DNA of 64,000 bases, from the NCBI GenBank assembly GCA_022539475.1, contig VCMS01000057.1, positions 1 through 64,000 of the forward strand, written 5' to 3'. The notes beneath the pieces were generated by a model that was not told where the DNA came from, did not search any database, and saw nothing but the letters and a program-made list of their open reading frames with translations. The stretch is from Gracilaria domingensis (Eukaryota > Rhodophyta > Florideophyceae > Gracilariales > Gracilariaceae). Shown piece after piece: positions 11,879 through 23,463 of this stretch. Positions within the stretch are counted from its first letter, which is position 1; each line of letters starts with the position of its first letter. Position numbers and translations under genes: made by a program.

Positions 11879-12950
11879 TTGTGGTCACATTTTGGCACCA
11901 TGCCGAGACCTCCCAGAACACCTTCTTCGACACTTCCCGCACTCAGTACGATGCCCTCGCCCGCCAACACGTTGCGCCGCTGTCCACGTGGATTGGCGGG
12001 AGGGCAGAAAGCTGTACGTTCATCAGGGTGTATCTTGAGTATTAGGAGCGCTTCAAAACGCACGACTGGAGAGCGCTACGATTGCTCGCATAAGTCTACG
12101 TCCACTAAAACCCCTCTCCAACAGAAACATTTTGAGGCATGTTGTAGCGTTCCCACACCCCCCGAAACACAATCGGCTGCATTTCTCGCAAATAATTTGT
12201 TGCGAGCTCAGTATAAATCTATCAGAGAAGAATCAACTAATTTTTGCATCCAATTGATCCTCAACTATTAACACAATACGCGACCTTGGTACAATTTGTG
12301 TAGTTATTGACAGACTACACTGTTTAAACTGCTGAAAGCGGCGAAGAGACGTACCATGGAAGCCCGTCAACACCCGCACGCACGAAAGCGGTAATGCGCC
12401 GGGTTGAAATACAGAGACACAGAGTGACGGCAGTATGTAGCTACGTAAATACTGGCCACCATTTTTTCCGGTGAAGATACAAATTCTATCGATCATCGGT
12501 TTTGATGATGAAGGTAAGGTATTACCTAATAGCATGAGCGCTCTCGCTCTGGCGTTCAATGTATATATCTGAATTTAATTCGTTCGTTGTGACGGTCTGG
12601 CAAACAACGATGGAGGCCGGCAACGACCATAGAATACCGTATTTATAGGGGTAAGAGAGCTCTCTACGGAATACTATAAATAACTATATGGAGTTCTGAT
12701 AGGCTAACTACTACATGAGTCTCACAGGATTAGAGAACGGGGGCTGTAGCAGCTCGTATGTGCTACATTCATTCATTACAAAAGTGTATGAAACAAGGGG
12801 GCGACGAGAGTCGTAGCGGAAAGCAAAACAGATGGTAGGCATGAAAATCCTTCAGCCCGGCGTGCTTGAGCTGGTACCACATGACAATAGTTCCAATGTT
12901 GAAATCGTATCGCTCTACCTCCCGTTAACAAGGCCTGTCACCAACAATAC
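11879..12950. other. Unassigned stretch with a small fold-back
   Basis: Short open frames only. Near 12.63-12.69 kb, ATTTATAG and CTATAAAT flank the palindrome AGAGAGCTCTCT, forming a small fold-back. Nothing else is recognised. Confidence 0.35.
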
Positions 12951-12959
12951 ACAAGAAGA

Positions 12960-15249
12960 TATTAATCGACGTGTTGTGGAGATACCGTAAAATGCTGCCA
13001 ATGGTGTTCGTTTTCCTTCCGTTAAGAGCCGTGATAAAACTTCAGAGTCCCACTTCCAGAGCTATGAATTGCTGCCCACGACTTTGTCGAGGAGCGTTTA
13101 AAGGCTCCAATCTGCCACCGAAGAGACGAAATAGAACTTTTATTACATCATGCGCCACGATTGCACCTATAATTAGTCAAAGCGACGTCCGAGTACTGAG
13201 AGAAAATTGTTCTGATTATGGCCCTGTCGTGCGCTCCCCGTCAGATTTCAAAGAATTCCTTCATGAAAGGAAAACCATGTCAAGGTCTTTGTATGCTTTG
13301 GCCTCCATCATTCAAAGGCGATCTGCCTCGGTGATGGTTTCATTCAGTGACCTGCCTTTCTTCGGCGTGGAAAATTCTATATGTAAACCTCTGGGAGAAA
13401 AGTTGCAATGCATGGGGGACAGATTAGCGTTTGTAAAGTTGCGGATTTGAGTACGTATCGTTTGAGATGAACGTGACGCGGATGATTCTATTGCAGGGAT
13501 TAGAGTCTCTGACTACAGGTTCTCGATTACTGGAGTATTAATCAGCTTCAATATGCCGAGATGCAAGTTGCGTAAATTTTCGAATAGAGGTCTCGGTGTT
13601 TCCAACAGACTGCATAAAAACAACCTCTGGATCAATCCTACGGTCAAGAGGGTTTCGAGAGAGGGTTTCGATGAACGACAGAATATGAGATATGTAATCA
13701 GAACGCTTGAGAGTATCCGCCTGAGATATCCTTTCGCACGACGGGGACGTCTTTCCGCCTCGTTTTTTTGTGCATGTTGTAGGATAGCTGTGTGTGCCTT
13801 TCGGATACTTTTCGTTTGCTTTTGAGAACGTCCGTTGAATGAGGTGGGAATAGGACTGCATAAAGATGAGCGAGGGGCTTTGCATCTATGACACGGGCTT
13901 TCCGTTTTGGTCCCATGAAGAATGGACAGAATGTCCTTAGCCTCAGGAATATCCGCACAATAACTTGCAAGCAGAGGATGGCACACTCGACTTAGTTTGT
14001 CTTCCCCGATGAACTGAAAACCTTTCTGCGTGAGATTTAGAATGGGCTCCAGGACTTGACGAAGAGATTCTTGAAGGATTTGCATCCTGGACTCGCGTAG
14101 AGACTTGCTAGAAACGAATGGCATTGCGTCTGCTTCAGATGCGAAAACCTCGATCAGTGTGGTAGGGAAGTATGCCACTACTGTGAGGTCATCACGGATA
14201 CACTTACGGCGAAGCTCGTCGGAGAAGTTGAGAAATATGAGGTGAAGAGGATAGGCGGTAACCGATGTTTGCTTTAGAGTTGTTGAAGACTTATCGGTGT
14301 ATACCTGCAGAAGACCTACGAAAGATTCACTGTAACTTATTTCTTGGGAGTACCACACCATTCTACTATCCAAAGAGCCCATGACCATTTCCTTACGTTT
14401 TGAGGTGGCGTCTCTTGCGAGAGAGCCGGACATGGGGTGAGATATTTTCGTGGAGTGGGTCTGAGGTATAGGGTGGAAGAATGTGTTTTCGTTGTTAGCC
14501 AACTGGAGCTGTTTCACAAGTGTCTGAACGGGGTCTCTCGTGTAGAGGGTGGCGCTGAACTTACATCCTTCTGGCGAGACAGTTCTTCGATTGAAAGCGT
14601 CTTTTGAGGCGTATCGTTCGAAAATGGCGTTCTTCAGTTCTGTACAGCGCTTGGAACTGGTTATAGTCTCGTTGAATCGCTTCTGCGAGAATCGCGGGTC
14701 CCGAAGTAGCCCAATTAGTTCGTCCGCCTCACGATGACCAAGGTTGGAAGCTACTGAAGCCAGACAAACCGTGAGATAATCCATATGCAAATCACCAAGG
14801 GCCTCCTCAGAAGGCACTGGGCGGGAACTGCTTCCGTGTTCTCGCTCTAATGACGCGGGACCCGGGGAAGGAGAAACACAATGCGAAGTGTCCGGAATGG
14901 GAGGGGCGCACGGAGTGGGGTCGACGATGTCCTCGGACACTGGAGGCTCGGGAAGGCGACAAGGGGCAGTGACCGTTTCGGAAGATGCGGGCGCGGGCGC
15001 GGAAATCTTGAGACGCTTGCTTCTCCGAATGGGCCGGCTATTGTCGTCTTCCAGCGCTGCTTTCAGACGAAACGGGCAATGGTTGACATGCTGTTGAAGA
15101 GATAAGACTCCTCGGCGAGTAACGAAGGGGCACCAACGCTTCTTATGTGTACAGTAATAGACCATGGGAAGAAGAAATGAACGAGAAACGACGACAAAGA
15201 CTTCAAGGGAAGGGCGTCCGAAGGGAGAAGGAGGTCGAGCGACAGTCAA
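12960..15249 (-). pseudogene. Plavaka/Tnp2-like DDE transposase, 3' part frameshifted
   Basis: The main frame (15249 to 13513) encodes 578 residues. Near residue 35 is a Cys/His cluster (WCPFVTRRG...HVNHC) typical of the N-terminal zinc finger of these proteins. A Pro/Ser-rich linker follows, then VYTDKSST (the usual 'YSDKT' block with an Asp), then CHPLLASYCADIPEAKDI and a CxxC pair (CHRCKA). It ends with LRNLHLGILKLI, matching the conserved 'NLHLGI' segment. A parallel frame (13885-13538) is also open, so the C-terminal third of this frame may be scrambled. Past the stop, the same strand still reads transposase-like residues (RGLHIEFSTPKKG) to about 13.2 kb and weakly to 12.96 kb. The element is therefore broken by frameshifts and stops. 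No terminal inverted repeat was identified. Confidence 0.7.
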
Positions 15250-15536
15250 TATCGACGTGTTGCTCAGAACGGAGAATATATTTTGAGTTTAAATCACGTG
15301 CTTTCGTTCAAAAAGGAACGTAGGTACACGTCGACCTCAACACAAGGGTGTACTTCTCGTATTATCTACCACTGGTTATAAACCTGTGGTTTCCCAACGT
15401 TGTACGCTGTACACTTGTTCAATCTCGCACAGAAAAATAAATCTCTTCCCTTCGCCGCCGCCGCCGCGCCTCCGACGTCCGAACTTCCGTTACCGTCGTG
15501 AGCCATGCCATCGATATCATCGCGTTATACTCCGCT

Positions 15537-15607
15537 CCGTCGTACTTTTTCCCGCCCTCCACTTTATGGAGGCTCCATAAAGTAGAGGGCGGAAGAAAGT
15601 AGGACGG
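15537..15607. repeat. Inverted repeat, 34-bp arms
   Basis: Arms 15537-15570 and 15574-15607 are complementary at 30 of 34 positions around a 3-bp spacer (GGC). The centre reads CTTTATGGAGGCTCCATAAAG. This is a fold-back or MITE remnant; no coding role is seen. Confidence 0.85.
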
Positions 15608-15887
15608 AGTCATCCGTATCTCAGGGATGTATTCCGTGCAGTCTTTTCGTACGTTCTCCCATATCCTTCCACGTATCTTTGCTCTAAACTAACCAATCCT
15701 CACCGCGTTTCTTCGCGCTCTGCGACATGGACACGGCAGGAAATAAGCTAATCACCCTCAACTTCTTCTATTTGTTCAAGATATAGAACGAGTTGAAGGG
15801 TGAAAACGGGAACCCGGTAACCCAAACCGACGACTGTAAGTACGCGACCAATAGTTCATTTCGTTGCGCCATAGGCTCTAGCTCTGC

Positions 15888-16225
15888 CTGTTCGGGATAG
15901 GCGATTCTGGTACTTGGTTGAGACATAGATTTCTGTCTCGTTTATCGCATCTTGCGGTATGTTTGCTGCATGGGCATTCTCGGTGTGCTTGCTTGTGAGT
16001 TCTCGCTTCGACACCTTTCGCGCTTTAAGATGATGGTGGGCTGATAATCTAACCGATCACTTTCCTTCTTCTTCTTCCTTTTGCGAGTTACTAGGTCCCT
16101 CGAGTTTTCTAGCGCAACGTTTCTGTTTTGCTTTATCAATGGTACGTTCCATCGCAATTCAAATGTTTCCAACGGAGCATTGACTAACTTATGGATACTT
16201 TCTGCTTGCGTATACAGGTAAACGA
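15888..16225 (+). repeat. Direct duplication, copy 1
   Basis: About 338 bp starting CTGTTCGGGATAGGCGATTC. It is repeated 413 bp downstream with scattered substitutions and short indels. Both copies contain GTTTGCTGCATGGGCATTC and end near TTTCTGCTTGCG followed by GGTAAA. The minus-strand ORF at 15942-16229 lies wholly inside it and is probably chance. Confidence 0.85.
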
Positions 16226-16290
16226 CCAATTTTATTTCATCTCTCCAGATCCATCATCGATCTTGAGAGACAAAATGAAATTGGTCGTTT
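16220..16290. repeat. Fold-back between the two direct copies, 26-bp arms
   Basis: Arms 16220-16245 and 16265-16290 match at 23 of 26 positions when one is reverse-complemented (AAACGACCAATT...). It lies exactly between the two direct copies, as if a small inverted-repeat element marks their junction. Confidence 0.85.
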
Positions 16291-16300
16291 TACTGTCTGA

Positions 16301-16639
16301 CTGTTCGGGATAGGCGATTCTGGTACTTGTTTGGGATATAGGCTAGATTCTCGTTTATCGCGTCTTGCGGTATGTTTGCTGCATGGGCATTCTTGGTGTC
16401 CTTGGTTGTGAGTTCTCGCTTCGACACCTTTCGCGGTTTACGATGATATGGTGGGCTGGTAATCTAACCGATGCCTTTCCTGCTTCTTCTTCCGTTTGCG
16501 AATTACCAGGTCCCTCGACTTTTCTAGCGCAACGTTCTGTTTTGTTTTATCAATGGTACGTTCCATCGCATTTCAAATGTATCTAACGGATCATTGACTA
16601 ACTTATGGATACTTTCTGCTTGCGAATAGGGGTAAATGA
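16301..16639 (+). repeat. Direct duplication, copy 2
   Basis: This is the second copy of the 15888-16225 segment in the same orientation. It is roughly 90% identical by eye. It ends directly before a cluster of hairpins. Confidence 0.85.
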
Positions 16640-16677
16640 CTTTTGATGCGGAGGTAGCTCACGAGTTGCAGGTGCAG

Positions 16678-16830
16678 GTTCCTCAAGTAGGGAACCATGT
16701 ATCTGGGCATGGCTCCCTACATGAGGAACGGAGAGGATGAGGCGCTTCGCGCCTCATCCTCTCGGAGTGCGTATGTGTTCTACCGATCCAGCACTATGGT
16801 GCAGGTGCCCTCTGCGGCATCTGCCGCAGA
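16678..16830. repeat. Cluster of three strong hairpins
   Basis: Hairpin 1 has arms 16678-16699 and 16708-16729 (20 of 22 paired). Hairpin 2 has perfect 15-bp arms 16731-16745 and 16749-16763 with a 3-base loop. Hairpin 3 has perfect 9-bp arms 16811-16819 and 16822-16830 with a 2-base loop. The second and third lack the T-run of an RNA polymerase III terminator. No known RNA family is recognised. Confidence 0.8.
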
Positions 16831-16905
16831 TTGCGCCTACACCCGATCCATCATGGGGAAATGGTACATGTAATATAGCGAAGTAGTGGTTAGCAAAAGC
16901 GGTCG

Positions 16906-17259
16906 ATAGAAGAATAGATACGAATAAAACGGTATGAGTTCATAATGGTCATCATCTGTACTAGCACTAGTATTCCATGCGTTGCAGGGTATCATTCCGC
17001 AGAAGGTATCGTGTAATGTGCACCTTAATGGAAACTGAACCTAGACTTCGCGAAATACGGTTCAGGTAGCCCTCGACTAAAGAACTAGCACGAGTGGAAA
17101 ACCCCCCAGTATTTACTGCACAGAGATTCTGGACGACCCAAGCAATTATCTGCAAATTTTGAAATAATTGATCTCGATATTTTTTCAAAAAATTTACTGG
17201 ACGACCCTTGCCAATTTCTGGACGACCCTCGCCAAAAACTAGCATCTGCAAGAGACAGA
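16906..17259 (-). repeat. 354-bp dispersed repeat, copy A
   Basis: Its reverse complement matches 63647-64000 over all 354 bp with 8 substitutions and no gaps, by direct reading. The repeat begins TCTGTCTCTTGCAG on its own plus sense and contains GGGTCGTCCAG three times. A 134-codon minus-strand ORF spans it; the shared part is conserved as translation because the DNA is nearly identical, so this is not evidence of coding. Beyond 17259 the two copies diverge abruptly. Confidence 0.95.
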
Positions 17260-18169
17260 CGATGAGTGCGCAGACAGGAGCCGCGTCACGGAAAGCCCAC
17301 CTACAGAGTGCTCGTGCCTCACTTTCTAGAAAGGTAAAGACGGTAATAGGACTCTTCAGTAGGGCTGACAAAGGCCGAGTCTAAATCCAGGCAGCCCCGT
17401 CCTGCTCGTGCAGCCAGAGGTTGGAGTGGGTAGAATCGGCGTAACATCCGTGTAGTTCCGGCAAGCCACAGAGAGTGAAGATATTCAGACCTACGTTATT
17501 GGACAAAAAGGACAATTAACAAACAGCGCAGCGGTTCATTTACTCGCGAAATCAAGAAATATTCCAAGAAAATGTAGGTCAAACCTGTAGAACACGGCAA
17601 AGTGATAAAAGCCGTATGACGGAAAGAATAACAATAAAACAACAGAAAAAATTCCAAAACGACGGTCTAGAACTCTTCAGTGGTAGCGGTCGGATTACTA
17701 GCCCAGGATTGCGGCGGTTCGTCCGATTGGGGACGACAACCGTTAGCAAGCGGCAAGAAAGTCAGAGTCAGAAGCCTCTTTGAGGTTTACTTCCCCTGCA
17801 GTGGCGGGAAGTGACACCACTTATATAGGGCACTTGAAAATATCAACCAAAAATATCGAACTATCCGGCCTTGCTGGCCAACACCCTACACTTGTGAAAC
17901 CGTTACAGGCTTGCCAGGGCGCACCCGACATCGGGCCAACTCAGCACACGTGTGCAGAGACACTACCCTTTCTAGGCATACCCCAAATTAGGGCCATTGC
18001 CACAGTAACCTCTCATATCATGAGGTGTCGAAGCCGGTAACGGATCAACAGAGTATGTAAAACATCTCGGTGCATCCCCACAAAGGGCGTTTTGTGTAGT
18101 GCAAATCGCGCCAATATTGTAGTGCAACGCTCATCTATGAGTATTCTGACTGGAATTAGTCATATTTCC
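17260..18169. other. Unassigned non-coding stretch
   Basis: It has no gene signature. A TATATA-containing segment (ACTTATATAGGG, about 17818-17829) precedes an 86-codon ORF without motifs (17780-18040 overlaps it). It could be part of an LTR-type element, but no terminal repeats were found. Confidence 0.3.
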
Positions 18170-18880
18170 CGTTTACTGGTTTGCCTGGTACACACCAGTA
18201 TATGACTAGTAGTTACTAGTGGTTGCCATTGGGATGGTTCGGACACGTGGGACACGGTGGAGCTGATCGGAGGTTGGCCACTAGACGTCGGCGGTTGCCA
18301 CAATTAGTGGGAAGTTTAGTTAATATTATTTATTAATTTTAGTGAGTACACTACTTAGCGCGACGGCGTCGCCGCCGTCGCACCAGTGAAGTGCCCCAAC
18401 CAGGGTGATCCTACCTCAAGGATCTTGGCTCTAGCCACTCTCGCCTTCGGCGGTGCACAACTCCTTATCGGAGGGACTCCCCGTTGTAACGGTGCGGCTA
18501 TCCACCCTGCGTCTCCACAGAACCCAATTTTGGGAGTGTTATAACCATCTGTTGTCGTGTTCGACCCTGTATAGGGAATACCCCGGCGATACGCCATACC
18601 TCTCTTTTTCCCTCTCTCTCTCCTATCTTTCCCTTTCCCCACTCCGTGGTTTCGTCCCTCGTCGAGGCTACTACACTCGCGTGCGAGTCACCCTTCTCTG
18701 CTCAACTCTCAACGCCCCGTCGTGACGGTTTGGCCCCGGTCTTACACCCGGCTAGTTGCGCCATTCCAGAGAGGCTCTGTTCTCTGGGTTGCCCTCAGTA
18801 GAGGAAGATCCCGAACGTCTTCGTGGTGTCTTTTCCCCGCTCACGGGTTGCACTACAAATATTATGCGCATTTTACAGTG
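18170..18880 (+). repeat. LTR-like 'R' repeat, copy R1
   Basis: R1 shares ordered landmarks with R2 and R3: GGCTCTAG (18427), a long C/T-rich tract, GGTCTTACACCC (18739) and GGGTTGCACTACAAATATT (18845). The spacing between the last two landmarks is 106 bp here, against about 124 and 103 bp in R2 and R3. A hairpin GCGACGGCG/CGCCGTCGC lies near 18.36 kb. Boundaries are approximate. The pattern resembles a solo LTR or untranslated leader of a retroelement; TG/CA ends and target duplications were not established. Confidence 0.55.
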
Positions 18881-19610
18881 CATATTATGCACCGGGTGTC
18901 CATTGCTGGACCCCGGCCTGCTGGCACATTTCTTAGAATTAGTAATTTATTTTGCCTAATATTTTAGGAATTTACACTGGCACGCCTCGGCCTCTACAGT
19001 ACTTAGGTGTGCCGACGGCGTGCCAGCTTTACTCAGTAAACCTCAAGGAGGCCTTTGGCTCTGATCTTCTTGCCGCTTGCGCACGGTCACAAGCCCCATC
19101 CTGGGGAATACCGCCGCAATTCCGGGCTGATCAACCAACCTCCGTCCCTGAGGAGTACTAATCCGTCGTCACGGCACTTTTCTTATCTATTTTATTGTTT
19201 TCATTTCCGTCTTACGGCTTTCGCTACTCTGCCCTACATTGTAGGTTTGTCCCATTTGTCTCGGGAGTTTTCCCGCTTATCGCGAGTCAGTGCTCCGCAG
19301 TGCGGCTCGTTTGTTGATCTTTTGTCGTCCCATACCGTTGGGCTCGATACCTCCACTCGCTGTGGCTCGCCGGAACCATCCGGATACCTACGCCGATTCT
19401 ACCCCTTCTACCTCTGACTGCACGCTCAGATCGGGGCCACCCGGATTTACACCCGGCTCGTGTTGGCCCTATCGGAGGGTTCTGCCGCTCGACTGCCATC
19501 ACAGAGAGCAGGGCCTGAACACCCTGAGGTGCTCGTCCGCGACGCGGCTTGTTGTTTTCCCGTCGAGGGTTTGCATCACATTTTGCTCTACATTTCCCCC
19601 TTCTAACCCG
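18881..19610 (+). repeat. LTR-like 'R' repeat, copy R2
   Basis: R2 follows R1 in tandem. Landmarks are GGCTCTGA (19057), TTTACACCCGG (19445) and GGGTTTGCATCACATT (19567). It ends about 40 bp before the first ATG of the TOR-like pseudogene. ORFs overlapping this stretch are not supported as genes. Confidence 0.55.
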
Positions 19611-19649
19611 GAGTTTCCGAGCCAAGAACGTGGTCGATGTCTTGTATCA

Positions 19650-22117
19650 ATGGCTGCAGTAACAGAGAAAAAAGGAGAAGACATGAGCTTTTTTTTCCGA
19701 GATATACTGGATACATGTCGAGAGGCTCTTGTGTTTCACCAAAACGGGAAGGCAGGCAAGAGACTTCCAGAAGAGACTGTTTTGAAAGCTTTAGCTTACG
19801 TGGCAAAGGGCTCCAATGGTAATCCGGTTTTTGCGCAGTGTATGCAGAATTGTATGGTTTCCCTGATCGTGAACACAGATACCACGGAGTGTCTTGCTGA
19901 AGCAATGGATGAAATCGGCAAGGCGGTACCTAGCATGACCCATGCTGTTCGTGAAAACCTTGTCAGAATCATCGCTGTTACTCTGAGGCAGAAGATACCG
20001 GTCCTTTTGGAAGGGTGTGATTTGCGAAAGAGGAGAGAGGGGGGGTCCTTTTCAGCCTCCACTGCGACGCGGTCGCACTGCTCAATTCGTTTGACACACG
20101 TCGCTGACAATTTTTGGTAGTTTCGGGGATGCTGGTGCAGACTACTTGTATGATTGTCAAGGTCTTGAAGACACAGACATGGCTTGGGATATCTTCAAAC
20201 ATTACTCATTAACTCCTGTGCTTCATCGCGCTGAGATCGATCTTTAATTGGATTCAAGCGCGAGTTTCGTAGTTATCGATGGACTTTCGGAGAACCCACC
20301 TGTGTCACAGGCTTCATTTCTTTCTCCTGATCTCAGTGTTCAAAGCCTTCCAGAGCATTCCGGAAATGCAGTGTCTTACAGGGAAATTTCACAATGTGCA
20401 GCCTTGAGGGGGATTGCTATGTACTCATTTTCGTATATGAGCGTCTCAGACTTAACGGCCTTCATGAAAGAATTTGTTGTCTGGTTTTTGCGATCGAACA
20501 GCGTCAAAGGGAGGGCTTTGGCCGTTACTGCGATTGAAAAAGTGTTCGAAGCTGCTGTGTCAGCTGGTGTACTTTCAGAACGGAGAACTGGGATGACGGT
20601 AAGGTTAGCTCCAGAACTGCATGCAATTCGCTTACCGGATCCTTTCGCTCGCAGTTTCAGACCCATCGAAGGATGCGCGGTTCTCCGTGCTCTGTTTCTT
20701 AGCAAAAGAAGAGTTTACAAGCTACCTTCTGCAGTTCGAGATGCTCGATGTCTTGTTCACCATTTTCGACGATGAGAGTGCAGCACTCAGAAGAGTCGCA
20801 CTATCTCTGGAGAGTCATCTTAGTCATCAACACCCAGCCAGGGTCTTTCCAGCTTTTAGAAAACACCTCTTCTATTTTTTGACCGTACTAAGACTGGATG
20901 GAACTCACTTCGCCCGAAACCGTAGGAACGCCACAAGTGTTATCTACACTCTAACCATACATGCTAAATATCTGGTCGAGCCATACACTCGTTCAGTGAT
21001 GAACACCTTATTATTCTGTCTTGGAGAGGCAACGAAACGCAACGACTTCGCTGTTATAAGGAAGATTTTCGATAATGTTCCGGAGATGGGTGGCAACATG
21101 AGCCGATTCGATTTGAGTCCTTACTGAGAAGAGCTGGTGCCCATTATCGTTTCTTATATCCTTCAGTTCCAATCATCTAAAGTTGTAATGCGCAAAGCTG
21201 CTCTGCGAGCCATGACAGGCCTATTCCAAAACACTGGTTGCGTCATAAAGCGGTATGATGCCCATCGAGCACTTTTCTCTCGGTTCCTACTCACTCTAGA
21301 AACTGAGCAAGACGTTCGTCTTAAGGTAGAGATATTGATCGGCTCTCTTGGGGATGTAAATTCTGAAGATCATGAGTATATTAACCTTCCTCTGGTTTTG
21401 GAACGGCGTCTGTATGGCCAAACACGTGATATGTCATCCAGCGGTCAAGAGCGTGGGACATTAAGAAACTATTCTTCGTTTATTTCCGCTGTTCAAATAG
21501 TACCGTCGAGCACAAGCCACTTACCATCTTCCAAACTTGCTGCTTTGGTTGGCTCAGGGAAAGGCAGTACAAATGTGAAGAGGGAAGGAGTGCAGGCAGA
21601 CGAGTCTGGAGTTCCAAAGAGGAGCTATAGTGATGAAAACGAAGCGAAGGACGACTCTCAGCCGGCGTTCTTGAATCCAATAGGTCGACCACAAGATATC
21701 GAACCCTCCATTGCTCTCTTCGCATATGGTGGAGAACATCTCGAAAGCATTATGGCATATCGCCTCGTGTGAGATACTGAAGAACTGGAGAACATTTCTC
21801 TTCTGAAAGACCCTGATCAACCCTTTACAAATAGCTCGAACGTTTTTTCTTCAGTGGCCCTGGCTCAACTGAATCTTATTATTATAAACCCTAGGCAGAG
21901 ACCACCTCACAAAGAGGCAGTCAAAGCAATAGTTAACATTGTGAGATCATCTGGTCCAAAGTGCAGTCATTTTCTTCTTGCTGTTGTGCCACGTATGCTT
22001 TGGTTATTGGCAAGATGCGCTCGTTCTGAAGGATCCTCCGTGCTCACATTTACAGAGCTTGAGAATCAAATCATGACTCGTCTCCAGAAACTTATATCTC
22101 TGGCGGGTTTTGATTAG
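19650..22117 (+). pseudogene. TOR kinase-like HEAT-repeat region, broken
   Basis: Ordered blocks match the N-terminal HEAT region of TOR (target of rapamycin), the growth-control PI3K-like kinase. They are: RQK after AMDEIGKAVPSMTHAVRENL; EISQCAALRGIAMYSF; SDPSKDARFSVL; HPARVFPAFRKHLFYFL (the 'NPAYVMPSLRK' block); LVEPYTRSVMNTLL; QSSKVVMRKAALRAMTG; TGCVIKRYDAH; LKTEQ-like LETEQDVRLKVEILIGSLG; and HKEAVKAIVNIVRSSGPKC. The reading starts in frame 3 (ATG 19650) and moves to frame 1 near 20.25 kb and frame 2 near 20.62 kb. It then has stops at 21125 and 21770. FAT, FRB and kinase domains are absent. Cryptic introns could explain one frame change but not the stops. It starts right after R2. Confidence 0.75.
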
Positions 22118-23463
22118 ATCTTTCTGGTGCTGGCTTTTACCCCAGAAGTTTTGGTGCATCTTCACCTGGCCGTGACTTCCATTTTTTTGTTAAGGTGTCT
22201 ACTGCGTGAATAACCACTTGTACTGGTCCATCCCCTTAGCATATTACGCAGAAGAATGACGTTTCCAACATGATGCTTGAGAACGAAGGTATCTTATCAT
22301 GCATATGTTGCGCAAAACCATGCTTCATTGTGTGTATTTCGAAAGTGACTTGCTAAACTACACTTGATTCACAAAAATGATATCAAGCGTTTACTATTCA
22401 ACTGTGATGAGCTTGGATGATATTTCATCCAACGGAAGTTTGTTGGCAAATCCTATACTCGGCGGAGCTCTACCTACGATATATACATGGTAAGTCGGGA
22501 TTATGGGCATAGAAATGTGCGAAACACCGTCCAGTTCTTTGCTCATGACGCACCTACACAAAGGTACTTCTCATTTGTCCAGGGATCAAAAGCTTCAATG
22601 AAATGCTAGAAGATCGCTAGAAGGAGGCCTTGTCGACACACAAAGAAATATCCTTCAGTTTTCAATCTTTCGTATTCAAAACACAACTAACAACTCTATT
22701 CTCAAGATTTCGTGGTACCTCTTTCGAAGTTTTGTCGAACTGGAATGCGAAGAAGTCTTTCGTTCGTTCAACATGATTCTCTTGCTTCCGCTAACATACG
22801 TGCTCCATTCTACTTTGCAGAACTTCTCCGTTTAGAAACACTTCGAGCAATATCCGATCGTTTTAAACCGGAACGTGGTACATAACTCTTCTGAATCTTT
22901 CCTGTCACTTTCTTGGCTAGTTGCTTATGTGCAACATGAGATGAACTTGTTCCTCTCCCGTTCACTACCGTTGGGAGCTAATGAACCGCTCCCGGTACAA
23001 ATTTTCGAAGATATTATCTGCGAAATGACCTCCTCAGGGATGATAGAACGCCACTTCTCAAATTCGACACTGTGCATTCTTGTCTTTCCGCCCCCTATAA
23101 TTTGATCTTTCTTCTCGGCATTGTCTTCCACAGGTATGTTCTCCTTGACAGATTACTCATTTTGTCCTGCAAACAGAACAGGCTCACAATCGTCGCAGCC
23201 ATAAGTATTCAAAGGATTATCATTCTTCCGCTCAATTTCATTTTCTTTCGCATCAGCAACGTTGAAATCTACCCCCTCCCGTACATTTTCAGATCGAATA
23301 TGTTTGTCTCGTCTCACAACGCTCTTCATATTTTCATGACTAGTTGAGTCGTTCAAAGATGCGTCTGGAAGATTTGGCACATATGATGGGGCTTCTCGTT
23401 AGCATATTGAACCGGGGGTGGAATTTGAGTTCTTCTCTTCTCCTCCACTGTCTCTATGTAAGC
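22118..23463. other. Stretch after the TOR relic, unassigned
   Basis: It could hold further degraded TOR sequence, but I cannot align any block with confidence. A 76-codon frame (22875-23105) has a Leu/Ser-rich N-terminus and no motif. No repeats or RNA structures stand out. Confidence 0.3.

Noticed and set aside
12971-13450. 159-codon plus-strand ORF
   Set aside because: The minus strand here still reads transposase-like residues, so the plus frame is judged antisense shadow.
15888-16639. LTR retrotransposon with ~338-bp LTRs
   Set aside because: Only about 75 bp, itself a fold-back, separates the two copies, so there is no internal region.
16967-17371. Conserved 134-codon protein shared with 63.6-63.9 kb
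   Set aside because: The shared part coincides exactly with the 354-bp DNA repeat, and the flanking codons are unrelated. The DNA identity alone explains the protein match.
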